Shown here: positions 33,970-44,814 of the stretch, in pieces | Layout: each line of letters opens with the position of its first letter | Numbering within the stretch: position 1 is the first letter of the stretch | Assembly: GCF_029168945.1 (NCBI RefSeq) | Contig: NC_083605.1 | Coordinates: 28,223,280 to 28,287,279 of the forward strand | Reading direction: 5' to 3' | DNA: 64,000 nt | From: Cannabis sativa | Lineage: Eukaryota; Streptophyta; Magnoliopsida; Rosales; Cannabaceae | The notes under the pieces: model-generated | What the model saw: only the letters and a program-made list of their open reading frames with translations | Database searches by the model: none | Told to the model about the DNA's origin: nothing | Position numbers and translations under genes: made by a program

Positions 33970-36324
33970 TGTAACACCCTAACTAACATAGGCGTATTAC
34001 GTGATTTTTAAACATGCTGTGCAGCTCGTTGCTAATCAACGAGGTTTATGGAAAACGTGATTAATTAAAATTTTTGCTTTTTAATTAAACTTATAAAATA
34101 ATATTACAAAAGACTCGGGATCCCGATTAAAAAATCATTTACAAAAAGATTTAACTGTTCATACAAAATAAATGTCGCCTAGCGACTAGTTACAAAATCA
34201 GCCTCGCTGTCACGAGGATCGTACTCTCCAGGCCTAACTGCCCCGACATGTACAACCTCCAAAAGCTCGCTCACGGTCCATCAGCTTTAGCCTTGCCTTT
34301 ACCTACACATAAACGTAGAACTGTGAGTCGACAGACTCAGTAAGAAAAGCATAATAATACTCATACATAAATCCCGGTCATGATCAGACGCCCATACCCC
34401 TGATCATAACCCTAACTGCCGTGTCCAACACGATACTGAGTCCCGCTACTGCCGTGTCCAACACGGTACTGAGCCACAACTGTCGTGTCCAACACGTTAC
34501 TGAGTTTTGAACGTTCATAGGGACGGTACTATTGACACGTAACAGCCTGATCGGTCGAACCGGTCATACTCCGGCTGCTGGTCATACTCCAGCCTGTACC
34601 GACGTGTTACTATATCCACCTGATCGGTCGAACCGGTCATACTCCGGCTGCTGGTCATACTCAAGCCTGTACCGACGGGATACGTCAATAGTACGGAACC
34701 ACCAACCAAGTGTCAGCCTGATCGGTCGAACCGGTCATACTCCGGCTGCTGGTCATACTCCACCGTACCGACGTGATAGGGTTGGATGGTTCGAAGCCAA
34801 CATACATAACTAATGTAATCTAATGTGCTTCCTACATGCTCGCTAAACATGTAATCTACATATGCATACCGTTATACTAATCTTACCCGGATTCCGAATT
34901 CGGTGTGCGTCAACTCGACTAGAACTTTAACTGCGCGGCGGATTACAGGCTCCTAAACCATAAAAATCACAACACTATAAGTGACACGCTAAATCACTTC
35001 CCGGGGACTTAAACTAGGAACTAAAAGTTTCCCTATCGATAAAAAGCATGGCAATATCCCCTAAAACATAAAAACGAGGAAAACTAGGGTCCCTGAATTT
35101 TCCCCAACCGGTAGACCGGTTGCCCAACCGGAATTCCGGTTCTGGGAAAATTCAGAACCCCATCCGGAATTCCGGATGCACAACCGGAATTCTGGTTCCT
35201 CGCAGGCAGCAAACTCAAATTTTCATATCTTGCTCAAATCAACCCCGAATCACATGAAACCTTCCAGACCTGTTCTAAACCTCCCCTAGAACATTTCTAA
35301 GGCATCAAAACCACCCAGATTGCACAAATTCAAAATTCACCATTAGAGCTCAAGCTTTGAGTTCTAAACTCAAACTTGAGCAAACCTAGCTACCATGCAA
35401 TCAAATCCATCTAAACTTACATAAACAAGCTTAGAATAACCTCTGGAAACAATAACAAACTTCCACAACATCACAGCAACAAAACATAACCATTTCTTTC
35501 AAAAATCACATATTTTACATAGAAAAACCCATAGCTTTAAACAAGATAGCAAGCATGCTTTAAAACCTAGATAATCCATTCATTTTAAACCTAATTAAGC
35601 TTCTGAAAACAACATATAAACACAGCAACAATCAGCCATCCAAAACTAACATGCAACCTACCATTTTCATCTTAAAAACTTCAAGAACATTAAGAAAGGA
35701 TGAAGAAGACTTACTAGCAAATAGAGGTCACAAAATCTGCTCAAAATGAGCTTGAATCACCAAGGAAAATTTCACTTCCTTGCTGCTCAAGGAGGGCCGA
35801 AAAAGAGAGAGAGTGCTTGAGAGAAAAGAGCTTGAAAATTCTATTTTTTTCTAAGTGTAATTTTGTTGTAAAATGAAAAATGAATAAAAGAGACCTATAT
35901 CAATTAATTTCAGCCAAATAAATCATAAATAACATTTATTTTTCATTTAATAAAAATTACTAAAAGACAAAATACTAATGGGGCAAAAAGACCATTTTGC
36001 CCCTCCACACTAAAACCACATAAATCACACTAAAGGGGTATTTTTGGGAAATTCTAAATACCCGGCCATTCCCGACATTCCCAATGTCTAATAAACCGTC
36101 CCAAACTACTAACATGCTAAGTTGTGATTTCTACTGAGCCAAACACCGAGTTCCAAAATACCGGGCACCGGAATGCAAAATTATGCAAACTACTACATGA
36201 CATAAAGATGCATTTCTGAATTCAATAATAACAGTATAATAAATTATTTAAATAGCTATAAATAATTTTCATAATTAATCATAATTAACTGCTAATTTCC
36301 AAATTAAACTAAGCGGGCTTTACA
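33970..36324 (-). repeat. 3' LTR of the Tekay-type element
   Basis: 2,355 bp. It contains tandem repeats: three copies of a block with the 15-base palindrome CCGTGTCCAACACGG (about 34418-34505), and three copies of an about 60-90 bp block around 'ctgatcggtcgaaccggtc' (about 34546-34770). At 35104-35200 lies a cluster of CCGG palindromes. The polypurine tract (plus ACTATCCCCCCCTTAAAAGG) follows at 36325. Confidence 0.9.
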
Positions 36325-36325
36325 A

Positions 36326-37561
36326 CTATCCCCCCCTTAAAAGGATTTCGTCTCCGAAATCTAACCTGAATAACTCTGGATATTGAGCTCTCATATCAGA
36401 CTCTAGCTCCCAGGTGGCTTCCTCCACCTTGCTGTTTCTCCAGAGAACCTTGACCAAAGCTATGGTCTTATTTCGAAGGACTTTATCCTTTTTATCCAGG
36501 ATCTTCACTGGCTGTTCCTCATAAGTCATGTCTGGCTGTAGCTCAAGGCTCTCATAACTGAGTATATGAGAGGGATCTGAAACGTATTTTCTCAACATCA
36601 AGACATGGAATACGTTGTGAACTGCTGATAAAGCTGGAGGCAATGCTAACCGATATGCCACTTGACCTATCTTCTCGAGAATCTCGAAAGGTCCTATAAA
36701 TCTAGGGCATAACTTGCCTCTTTTCCCGAAACGTTTAATCCACTTCATCGGAGATACCCGTAAAAACACATGGTCCCCTACTTGGAACTCAACATCTCTG
36801 CGTTTCGGATCTGCGTAACTCTTCTGTCTGCTCTGTGAGGCAAGCATTCTCGCTTTTATCTTCTCTATTGCCTCATTGGTCCGCTGCACTGACTCTGGAC
36901 CTAGGTATTTCCTTTCCCCTGTCTCATCCCAGTGGATGGGAGATCTACATTTCCTACCGTATAACAGTTCGTAGGGAGCCATCCCTATCGTACTCTGGTA
37001 ACTGTTGTTGTAAGAAAATTCTATCAACGGTAGATACTTATTCCATGAGCCTTCAAAATCCATAACACAGGCTCGCAACATGTCCTCCAATATCTGAATT
37101 GTCCTTTCGGACTGACCATCTGTCTGAGGATGGAATGTTGTACTGAATTTCAGCTTGGTACCCATTGCTCGCTGCAAACTCTGCCAAAATTTGGAGGTGA
37201 ACTTCGGATCTCTATCCGAAACTATGGACTTCGGTACCCCATGAAGTCTTACTATCTCTCTGACGTACAACTCTGCCAACTGATCCACTGTAAATGTTGT
37301 TCTAACCGGCAGAAAATGAGCAGATTTCGTAAATCGATCCACCACTACCCAGATGGAATCAAACAAACCCGTGGTCCTAGGTAACCCGACCACAAAATCC
37401 ATCGTGATATCCTCCCACTTCCATTCTGGTAGGGTTAGAGGCTGCAACAACCCTGCTGGTCTCTCATGTTCAGCCTTAATCTGCTGACAGGTGAGGCATC
37501 TCGATACGAATTCTACCAAATTCTTCTTCATACCGCTCCACCAAAAGTACGGTTTCAAATC
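36326..37561 (-). CDS. Tekay-type integrase and chromodomain (second half of pol)
   Basis: The frame has 410 residues from the first Met at 37558. Residues 21 and 24 are the two Cys of the HHCC zinc site; the two His lie upstream of the stop at 37562-37564, in the same phase. The catalytic triad is D54 ('ITMDFVVGLP'), D115 ('IVSDRDPKF') and E151 ('TDGQSERT'), with the D-x35-E spacing of integrases. 'VEFQVGDHVFLRVSP' and 'GKRGKLCPRFIGPFEILEKI' form the GPY/F C-terminal domain (about residues 255-300). The end (about 345-400, 'VKILDKKDKVLRNKTIALVKVLWR' in two parts, 'EEATWELESDMRAQYPELF') is a chromodomain, thought to guide integration to heterochromatin. The frame ends next to the polypurine tract. 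Confidence 0.88.
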   Translation of the reverse strand, partial: DLKPYFWWSGMKKNLVEFVSRCLTCQQIKAEHERPAGLLQPLTLPEWKWEDITMDFVVGLPRTTGLFDSIWVVVDRFTKSAHFLPVRTTFTVDQLAELYVREIVRLHGVPKSIVSDRDPKFTSKFWQSLQRAMGTKLKFSTTFHPQTDGQSERTIQILEDMLRACVMDFEGSWNKYLPLIEFSYNNSYQSTIGMAPYELLYGRKCRSPIHWDETGERKYLGPESVQRTNEAIEKIKARMLASQSRQKSYADPKRRDVEFQVGDHVFLRVSPMKWIKRFGKRGKLCPRFIGPFEILEKIGQVAYRLALPPALSAVHNVFHVLMLRKYVSDPSHILSYESLELQPDMTYEEQPVKILDKKDKVLRNKTIALVKVLWRNSKVEEATWELESDMRAQYPELFRLDFGDEILLRGG

Positions 37562-39691
37562 TTAATACATCTTAGTGGTGTCGGGATGCAGAGAATACGA
37601 GGTAGAATGAGCCTCCTCAAAGATCTCATGCCTAAGTTCCATACTATTCGGAACACAAACCCTGGCTTTATACAAAAGCATCCCGCTGTCTGACACTGAA
37701 AAGTCTTTGGCTTGACCAGCCAACACCTCATCTCTGATCTTCACTAACTCTGGATCCGTCATCTGAGCGACTTTTATTCTTTCCAACAGGTCAGATTGTA
37801 GCGTTAAGTTGTGAAGCTGACCTACCACAAACTCAATGCTGGATCGAACCATATCCTCTGCTAGCTGAGGTGAGATCTGAACCATACTAGCTACTTGCCC
37901 GGGACCCTTTCTGCTCAGGGCATCGGCCACTACATTGGCCTTTTCGGGGTGATAGAGGATCTCACAGTCGTAATCTTTCACTAATTCCAACCAACGCCTT
38001 TGTCTCATATTCAAATCCTTCTGAGTAAAGAAATACTTGAGACTTTTATGGTCGGTATAGATCTCACACTTTTCTCCGTAAAGGTAATGCCGCCAAATCT
38101 TCAATGCGAAAACCACCGCGGCCAACTCTAGGTCATGAGTCGGGTATCGCTGTTCATAATCCTTTGATTGACGAGAGGCATAAGCGATAACCCGATCGGC
38201 TTGCATCAGTACACACCCCAAACCCTGTTTGGATGCGTCGCAATATACTACGAACTTCTCCTTGTCTGAAGGCAAAGCTAGCACTGGAGCGGTGATCAAC
38301 CTCTGTTTCAGCTCCTGAAAACTAGCTTCGCACTTATCTGACCAGATAAACCGCTGATTTTTCTTTGTAAGTTCGGTTAGGGGCATTGAAATTTTTGAAA
38401 ACCATTCCACGAACCTACGGTAGTACCCAGCTAAACCCAAGAAGCTTCTGATCTCTGTCACTGTCTTCGGTCTCGGCCAATCCCTAACGGATTTGATCTT
38501 CCCGGGATCCACCTTGATCCCATCTTTGCTCACAATGTGCCCTAGGAAGGACACCTGAGATAGCCAGAACTCACATTTCTTGAACTTGGCATAAAGCTTA
38601 TGTTCTCGAAGCCGTTGCAGTACCATCTGAAGATGTAACTCATGCACCTCTTCTGATTGAGAGTACACGAGGATGTCGCCGATAAACACAATCACACAGA
38701 TATCGAGGAAATCCTTGAATACTCTATTCATCAGGTTCATGAATGCTGCAGGAGCATTGGTTAGCCCGAATGACATAACCAGAAATTCGTAATGTCCATA
38801 CCTAGTGCGGAAAGCTGTCTTCGGAATGTCCTCCTCTCGGATTCTCAACTGATGATAACCCGAACGGAGATCAATCTTAGAAAAGACCGTCTTCCCCTGA
38901 AGCTGATCGAACAAATCATCGATCCTAGGTAATGGATATTTATTCTTCACCGTCAGCTTGTTCAATTCCCTGTAGTCGATGCACATCCTCATAGATCCAT
39001 CCTTCTTCTTGATGAATAAAACCGGGGCTCCCCAGGGTGACACACTGGGCCGAATAAACCCTATGTCAAGCAACCCTTGGAGCTGAATCTTTAATTCCTT
39101 AAGTTCAGCTGGAGCCATTCTATATGGGGCTTTGGAAACCGGTTCCACCCCTGGTGCCAAGTCTATCACGAAGTCAATCTCCCGCTGAGGTGGTAACCCT
39201 GGAAGTTCTTCGGGAAAAACATCCAAAAATTCCCGAACCACTTTGATGTCCTCTGGCCTAATGGTATCTGGCCGAGTGGTGTCCACCACCACGGCCAGAA
39301 ACCCTAAACAACCACCGTGCAACAATTCTCTAGCTGACATAGCCGAGATCACCGGGATCCGAGATCCCTGAACTGAACCAACAAACTCAAATGGTTCTTC
39401 ACTTTCCGGTTGGAAGATCACCATCTTCCTTTTACAATCTATACTCGCCGAATATTTAGATAGGAAATCCATTCCTAAAATAATGTCGACCTCTACTAAA
39501 CTCATCTCTATCAAGTCAGTACTTAACTCTCTACCATCTATCCTGATCGGCATAGACCTAATCCACCTATTGGAGATAACCAATTCTCCGCCAGGTAATA
39601 GGGTTCCAAACCCTGATTCATATCTATCGTACGGTCTATCCAATTTACTAAAGACTCTGGCTGCCACATAAGAATGTGTAGCCCCAGAATC
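37562..39691 (-). CDS. Tekay-type protease, reverse transcriptase and RNase H (first half of pol)
   Basis: The open frame runs from 40189, but similarity starts at the protease Asp (codon at 39691-39689, '[10 protein letters not shown]'). RT follows with '[20 protein letters not shown]', '[15 protein letters not shown]' and '[15 protein letters not shown]'-like blocks. The active site reads FIGD (codons 38680-38675), where the family has F/YxDD: the first, metal-binding Asp is Gly (GGC). RNase H is intact in pattern: '[17 protein letters not shown]', '[13 protein letters not shown]' and '[14 protein letters not shown]'. The frame ends at a TAA (37564-37562) within the zinc region that begins integrase ('[20 protein letters not shown]'). 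Protein shift relative to gag: see the gag entry. Confidence 0.88.
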   Translation of the reverse strand, partial: DSGATHSYVAARVFSKLDRPYDRYESGFGTLLPGGELVISNRWIRSMPIRIDGRELSTDLIEMSLVEVDIILGMDFLSKYSASIDCKRKMVIFQPESEEPFEFVGSVQGSRIPVISAMSARELLHGGCLGFLAVVVDTTRPDTIRPEDIKVVREFLDVFPEELPGLPPQREIDFVIDLAPGVEPVSKAPYRMAPAELKELKIQLQGLLDIGFIRPSVSPWGAPVLFIKKKDGSMRMCIDYRELNKLTVKNKYPLPRIDDLFDQLQGKTVFSKIDLRSGYHQLRIREEDIPKTAFRTRYGHYEFLVMSFGLTNAPAAFMNLMNRVFKDFLDICVIVFIGDILVYSQSEEVHELHLQMVLQRLREHKLYAKFKKCEFWLSQVSFLGHIVSKDGIKVDPGKIKSVRDWPRPKTVTEIRSFLGLAGYYRRFVEWFSKISMPLTELTKKNQRFIWSDKCEASFQELKQRLITAPVLALPSDKEKFVVYCDASKQGLGCVLMQADRVIAYASRQSKDYEQRYPTHDLELAAVVFALKIWRHYLYGEKCEIYTDHKSLKYFFTQKDLNMRQRRWLELVKDYDCEILYHPEKANVVADALSRKGPGQVASMVQISPQLAEDMVRSSIEFVVGQLHNLTLQSDLLERIKVAQMTDPELVKIRDEVLAGQAKDFSVSDSGMLLYKARVCVPNSMELRHEIFEEAHSTSYSLHPDTTKMY

Positions 39692-41015
39692 AAACAAAGA
39701 TCGAATATAGCGAGTTATTAATAGAAAGTTGACCTGTGACAACTGATGGGCTGGCATCTGCATCAGCCTGAGTGATGGCGAACACCCTGGCTGGAGTGGG
39801 TATCGCCGGAGCTCTCGGTGCCTCTGATCGGAGCTGGGGACAGTCCCTCTTGAAGTGTTCGGGCATGCCACAGTGAAAGCATCCCTGACCTTTGCACTCA
39901 CCCCAATGGTGCCTCTTGCAGCTAGGGCACTCAGGATAGGAGAATCGGGTCTCAGTACCACCAGGACGACTCCCTCTGTTCTGGTTCCCCCTGAACCTTT
40001 TGTTCTGACTCGAGCCACCGGAAGCAGTGGGTGCTCTCTTCCTCTGATCAATGGCCGAACCACTACTCCCCCTGCTAAAGCCTGATGCAGGAGGGGTAGG
40101 AGCCCCGCCACTCGCCGGAGTACTAGCTGACTCCGACATACACCCAACTGCGCCCTCAGCTCGCAGTGCCTTCTCCACCATCTGAGCATAGCTGGTGGTG
40201 TCCTCCGTGGTGATCATCAAGTCATGCTTGATTTTGGCATTCAACCCGTCCAGATACTTCTCTTTCTTGCTGAAATCGGTCGGCACAATTCCCGAGGCTA
40301 ACCTCGCCAACCGGTCAAACTGAGTAGTATACTCGGTGACGCTCATATTCTCACGCTGGGTCAGGTGAGCGAACTCTTTCCTCTTAGCGCTTCTGACCGC
40401 CTCATTGTAGTACTTCACGTTGAAGAGTTCCTGGAACCTTTCCCAGGTGATGGTGGTGACGTCGTGAATTTGAGACACCATGTCCCACCAGACCAGAGCG
40501 TCCTCCTGGAACTGGAAAGTGGCACACACCACTCTGTCATTACCGGTGACACCCATGAAGTTCAGGATCTTGGTAATCACCGTCAGCCACTGCTCGGCTT
40601 TCATTACGTCCGGACCTCCCAGGAAAACCGGAGGTGCTTGCTTCCAGAACCGTTCGTACAGAGGTTCCAATCTATTGGTCGCCACCACTATCTCGGCCTG
40701 GGCAGCAGGGGCAGGTGCCACTGGAACTACGGGCACTGGAACTGCAGGAGCACCCTGCTGTCTCAACCTCTGAATCTCGAGGTCTTGTTCTTCTATCCGG
40801 GCTTGCATTTCCGCAAACCGAACCTCCCAATTCTGGGCTCCCTGATCGGCTGGGGGAGCCTGGGCAGCCTGTGGCGGGTTCTCATCACCCCAACCACGAG
40901 CCCTGCCTCGGGGACCTCTGCCTCGGCCCTTAACAGGCGGGGGAAACTGAGCTCCCTGACCTTGATTCGACCCCACTGAGTTGCCCTGACTCCTTGTGGT
41001 CCGCCTGGCGTCCAT
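39690..41015 (-). CDS. Tekay-type Gag
   Basis: 441 residues from the Met at 41015, 266 bp inside the 5' LTR border (plus 41281-41296 is the primer site). It has a Gly/Arg-rich, acidic-proline N-terminus and a short coiled coil ('[20 protein letters not shown]'). A Retrotrans_gag core follows at about 150-260 ('[20 protein letters not shown]', '[19 protein letters not shown]', '[20 protein letters not shown]'). Near residue 375 there is a zinc knuckle C-x2-C-x4-H-x4-C ('[14 protein letters not shown]') after a second Cys/His cluster ('[12 protein letters not shown]'). The frame stops right where protease should begin. Pol continues one base out of phase, so a one-base insertion near 39686-39692 is the simplest reading; programmed frameshifting is less likely because Tekay elements usually have one gag-pol frame. 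Confidence 0.9.
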   Translation of the reverse strand: MDARRTTRSQGNSVGSNQGQGAQFPPPVKGRGRGPRGRARGWGDENPPQAAQAPPADQGAQNWEVRFAEMQARIEEQDLEIQRLRQQGAPAVPVPVVPVAPAPAAQAEIVVATNRLEPLYERFWKQAPPVFLGGPDVMKAEQWLTVITKILNFMGVTGNDRVVCATFQFQEDALVWWDMVSQIHDVTTITWERFQELFNVKYYNEAVRSAKRKEFAHLTQRENMSVTEYTTQFDRLARLASGIVPTDFSKKEKYLDGLNAKIKHDLMITTEDTTSYAQMVEKALRAEGAVGCMSESASTPASGGAPTPPASGFSRGSSGSAIDQRKRAPTASGGSSQNKRFRGNQNRGSRPGGTETRFSYPECPSCKRHHWGECKGQGCFHCGMPEHFKRDCPQLRSEAPRAPAIPTPARVFAITQADADASPSVVTGQLSINNSLYSIFV

Positions 41016-41280
41016 CTAGTTAGAACCGCCTGCGAAACCAAGAGTTGGCATATCAGGTCGTATTCAAGGAGAGCTTACTAATGCCGCTTAATTTGGAAAT
41101 TAAAAACGAAACATGCGCCTATTCTACTATCAGGCTACTAACATGCTTCCTAACAGGCTTTTCTTTTTCATAACTGAATAAAATAACTACTAAAGCAATA
41201 AAGGCTTACTGAACCGTGAAACGAGCTAACTGCTGATGATGATTGTACATGTCGTGACGATCTTCGGAAGACAACCTGGC

Positions 41281-41293
41281 GGCTCTGATACCA
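41281..41293 (-). other. Primer binding site of the Tekay-type element
   Basis: Minus-strand TGGTATCAGAGCC, three bases from the 5' LTR end, complementary to the 3' end of plant initiator-Met tRNA. Confidence 0.9.
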
Positions 41294-41296
41294 AAT

Positions 41297-43651
41297 TGTA
41301 ACACCCTAACTAACATAGGCGTATTACGTGATTTTTAAACATGTTGTGCAGCTCGTTGCTAATCAACGAGGTTTATGGAAAACGTGATTAACTAAAATTT
41401 TTGCTTTTTAATTAAACTTATAAAATAATATTACAAAAGACTCAGGATCCCGATTACAAAATCATTTACAAAAAGATTTAACTGTTCATACAAAATAAAT
41501 GTCGCCTAGCGACTAGTTACAAAATCAGCCTCGCTGTCCTGAGGATCGTACTCTCCAGGCCTAACCGCCCCGACATGTACAACCTTCATAAGCTCGCTCA
41601 CGGTCCATCAGCTTTAGCCTTGCCTTTACCTACACATAAACGTAGAACTGTGAGTCGACAGACTCAGTAAGAAAAGCATAATAATACTCATACATAAATC
41701 CTAGTCATGATCAGACGCCCATACCCCTGATCATAACTCTAATTGCCGTGTCCAACACGATACTGAGTCCCGCTACTGCCGTGTCCAACACGCATCGAGC
41801 CACTACCGCCGTGTCCAACACGGCATCGAGTTTTGAACGTTCATAGGGACGGTACTATTGACACGCAATGCTCGGACGGCCGAACCTGGCCATACTCCGG
41901 CTGCCGGTCATACTCCAACCTGTACCGACGTGTTACTATATCCACCTGATCGGTCGAACCGGTCATACTCCGACTACTGGTCATACTCCAGCCTGTACCG
42001 ACGGATACGTCAATAGTACGGAACCACCAACCAAGTGTCAGCCTGATCGGTCGAACCGGTCATACTCCGGCTGCTGGTCATACTCCAGCCTTTACCGACG
42101 TGACAGGGTTGGATGGTTCGAAGCCAACATACATAACTAATGTAATCTAACAGGCTTCCTACATGCTCGCTAAACATGTAATCTACATATGCATACTGTT
42201 ATACTAATCTTACCTGGATTCCGAATTCAGGTGTGCCGGTCAACCTGACTAGAACTTTAACTGCGCGGCGGACATGTGCTCCTAAACCATAAAAATCACA
42301 ACACTATAAGTGACACGCTAAATCACTTCCCGGGGACTTAAACTAGGAACTAAAAGTTTCCCTATCGATAAAAAGCATGGCAATACCCCCTAAAACATAA
42401 AAACGAGGAAAACTAGGGTCCCTGAATTTTCCCCAACCGGTAGACCGGTTGCCCAATCGGAATTTCGGTTCTGGGAAAATTCAGAACCCCATCCGGAATT
42501 CCGGATGCACAACCGGAATTCTGGTTCCTCGCAGGCAGCAAACTCAAATTTTCATATCTTGCTCAAATCAACCCCAAATCACATGAAACCTTCCAGACCT
42601 GTTCTAAACCTCCCCTAGAACATTTCTAAGGCATCAAAACCACCCAGATTGCACAAATTCAAAATTCACCATTAGAGCTCAAGCTTTGAGTTCTAAACTC
42701 AAACTTGAGCAAACCTAGCTACCATGCAATCAAATCCATCTAAACTTACATAAACAAGCTTAGAATAACCTCTGGAAACAATAACAAACTTCCACAACAT
42801 CACAGCAACAAAACATAACCATTTCTTTCAAAAATCACATATTTTACATAGAAAAACCCATAGCTTTAAACAAGATAGCAAGCATGCATTAAAACCTAGA
42901 TAATCCATTCATTTTAAACCTAATTAAGCTTCTGAAAACAACATATAAACACAGCAACAATCAGCCATCCCAAAATAACATGCAACCTACCATTTTCATC
43001 TTAAAAACTTCAAGAACATTAAGAAAGGATGAAGAAGACTTCCTAGCAAATAGAGGTCACAAAATCTGCTCAAAATGAGTTTGAATCACCAAGGAAATTC
43101 CACTTCCTTGCTGCTCAAGGAGGGCCGAAAAAGAGAGAGAGTGCTTGAGAGAAAAGAGCTTGAAAATTCTATTTTTTTCTAAGTGTAATTTTGTTGTAAA
43201 ATGAAAAATGAATAAAAGACACCTATATCAATTCATTTCAGCCAAATAAATCATAAATAACATTTATTTTTCATTTAATAATAATCACTAAAAGACAAAA
43301 TACTAATGGGGCAAAAAGACCATTTTGCCCCTCCACACTAAAACCACATAAATCACACTAAAGGGGTATTTTTGGGAAATTCTAAATTCCCGGCCATTCC
43401 CGACATTCCCAATGTCTAATAAACCGTCCCAAACTACTAACATGCTAAGTTGTGATTTCTACTGAGCCAAACACCGAGTTCCAAAATACCGGGCACCGGA
43501 ATGCAAAATTATGCAAACTACTACATGACATAAAGATGCATTTCTGAATTCAATAATAACAGTATAATAAATTATTTAAATAGCTATAAATAATTTTCAT
43601 AATAATCATAATTAACTGCTAATTTCCAAATTAAACTAAGCGGGCTTTACA
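41297..43651 (-). repeat. 5' LTR of the Tekay-type element
   Basis: 2,355 bp, same length as the 3' LTR. By eye the left about 950 bp (up to about 42250) differs from its partner at roughly 5 percent, and the right about 1,400 bp at about 1 percent. The same two minisatellite blocks (about 41745-41832 and 41875-42110) and CCGG palindromes (42431-42530) occur. Confidence 0.9.
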
Positions 43652-43656
43652 CCCTG

Positions 43657-44710
43657 GAAGTCCATTTACATTTCGAAATACTTGAGATATTGTAAGGGAT
43701 CCTCTTTCCCTATATACATCTTCCAGGTCGGCATCTTGAACTTTTGGGGCAGCTCTAGAACATTGATCTCTGGAAAAAAAGGGGATCCACGTGCTCGGTC
43801 CAACTCAAGATCATTTTGCTTTTGATCGAACAGGCCTTACAACATATTTCTCAGCTCTTCAAACTGGGCCTGCACGGATGGATGAACTTGTTCGATCTCT
43901 TGGCCGACCAGAATCACATCGAGATCTCTTTGAGCTAGATCTTGAGCGCGGGCCCCGGGCTGAGCGGCTGGTGGTTTGGCCGAGCACTTGGCCAGAACTG
44001 CTAGTCTAGGTGGAGTTATTAGGTATAACCCCTCCTGACGAATTACCAGATATGGTCTGGCCGCCTACCGCTTGGCCCACAGGTGGAACCTGTGGTTGGG
44101 AATAGGACAGCTGACCATTTAGAGTTTGGGAAGTATTTTCAGCTGGATTTTCATTCAAGCCACCCAGCAGAATGCTGGATGCAGGTTGCTGATTAGCAAC
44201 TTGATAGGCTCTTCGGATTAGCACGGTAGCTTGTCTTGTTCGGTCGTCGATGGCTGCTTGCTGAGCCTTCAATATTTCCATATCTTTATCCCTCCATTCA
44301 GCAAACTGACGCCTTTGCTCTTCAAACGTAAGGTTCACTACTGCGCGGAGCTCTTCTTGATCATGATGCATAGTATTAGTATGTCCTTGCATAAGCCCAA
44401 GAGCATTACGGAGGTTCTAGATATCAGTGTCATTTTTTATGGTTGTCTGGGCATTTGTCGCTGAAGGAATCCCAGTGCTGGGGATATTTAGATCGTCTAC
44501 TGAACTTGTGTTTCTAGTCTCTTGCACACCAGATATAATTCCAGCCAAAGGAGACATCACACCTTGACCCACAGTTGGTGGTTGCGTGTTTGGTTGTTCA
44601 GGATTTGTGGCTGGTAGGACCCTTCCATTCCCAGGAGTTTGCAAAGCGGGATCTACTGCTGGTGGATCTACCTGATCGACCACGCCTCTGCGAGTTTGTA
44701 CCACCATCAT
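43657..44710 (-). pseudogene. Tat gag, N-terminal part
   Basis: The likely start is the ATG at 44710 ('MMVVQTRRGVVDQVDPPAV'). One in-phase stop at 44419-44417 separates it from 'LRAVVNLTFEEQRRQFAEWR' and 'QQAAIDDRTRQATVL' (44392-44006), a coiled-coil-like stretch typical of Tat Gag N-termini. Beyond 44006 other frames give 'PTWKMYIGKEDPLQYLKYF' (about 43740-43680), the conserved start of the gag core. The sequence is cut at 43657 by the Tekay insertion and resumes at 33964. Confidence 0.75.
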
Positions 44711-44814
44711 GTTTATGATTAAACTTGAAATCAAGAGCAAATTTACGATCCACACTCTCAATGAAAGCACCAAAATATTGACCTCGCTTTTAGCCAACGA
44801 CAACGAGTCTTAAT

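Larger units (their letters stand above)
33970..43651 (-). mobile_element. Tekay/Del-type chromodomain Gypsy retrotransposon
   Basis: A complete 9,682-bp minus-strand element with target duplication CCCTG (33965-33969 and 43652-43656). Both LTRs are 2,355 bp (33970-36324 and 41297-43651), ends TGTAACACCC ... GGGCTTTACA. The primer site TGGTATCAGAGCC (plus 41281-41293) pairs with initiator-Met tRNA. Gene order is gag, protease, RT, RNase H, integrase, chromodomain. A chromodomain end and long LTRs point to the Tekay/Del chromovirus clade. The genes carry three inactivating changes: a frameshift, an active-site substitution and a stop. Confidence 0.92.

Noticed and set aside
39690..40189. Programmed frameshift between Gag and Pol of the Tekay-type element
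   Set aside because: Tekay-group elements usually encode a single gag-pol frame. The shift lies exactly at the first protease residues, and other lesions exist in the same element, so a mutation is simpler.
36835..40979. Long plus-strand frames inside the Tekay gag and pol (for example 40365-40979)
   Set aside because: Shadows of the GC-rich minus-strand coding sequence; no recognisable domain.
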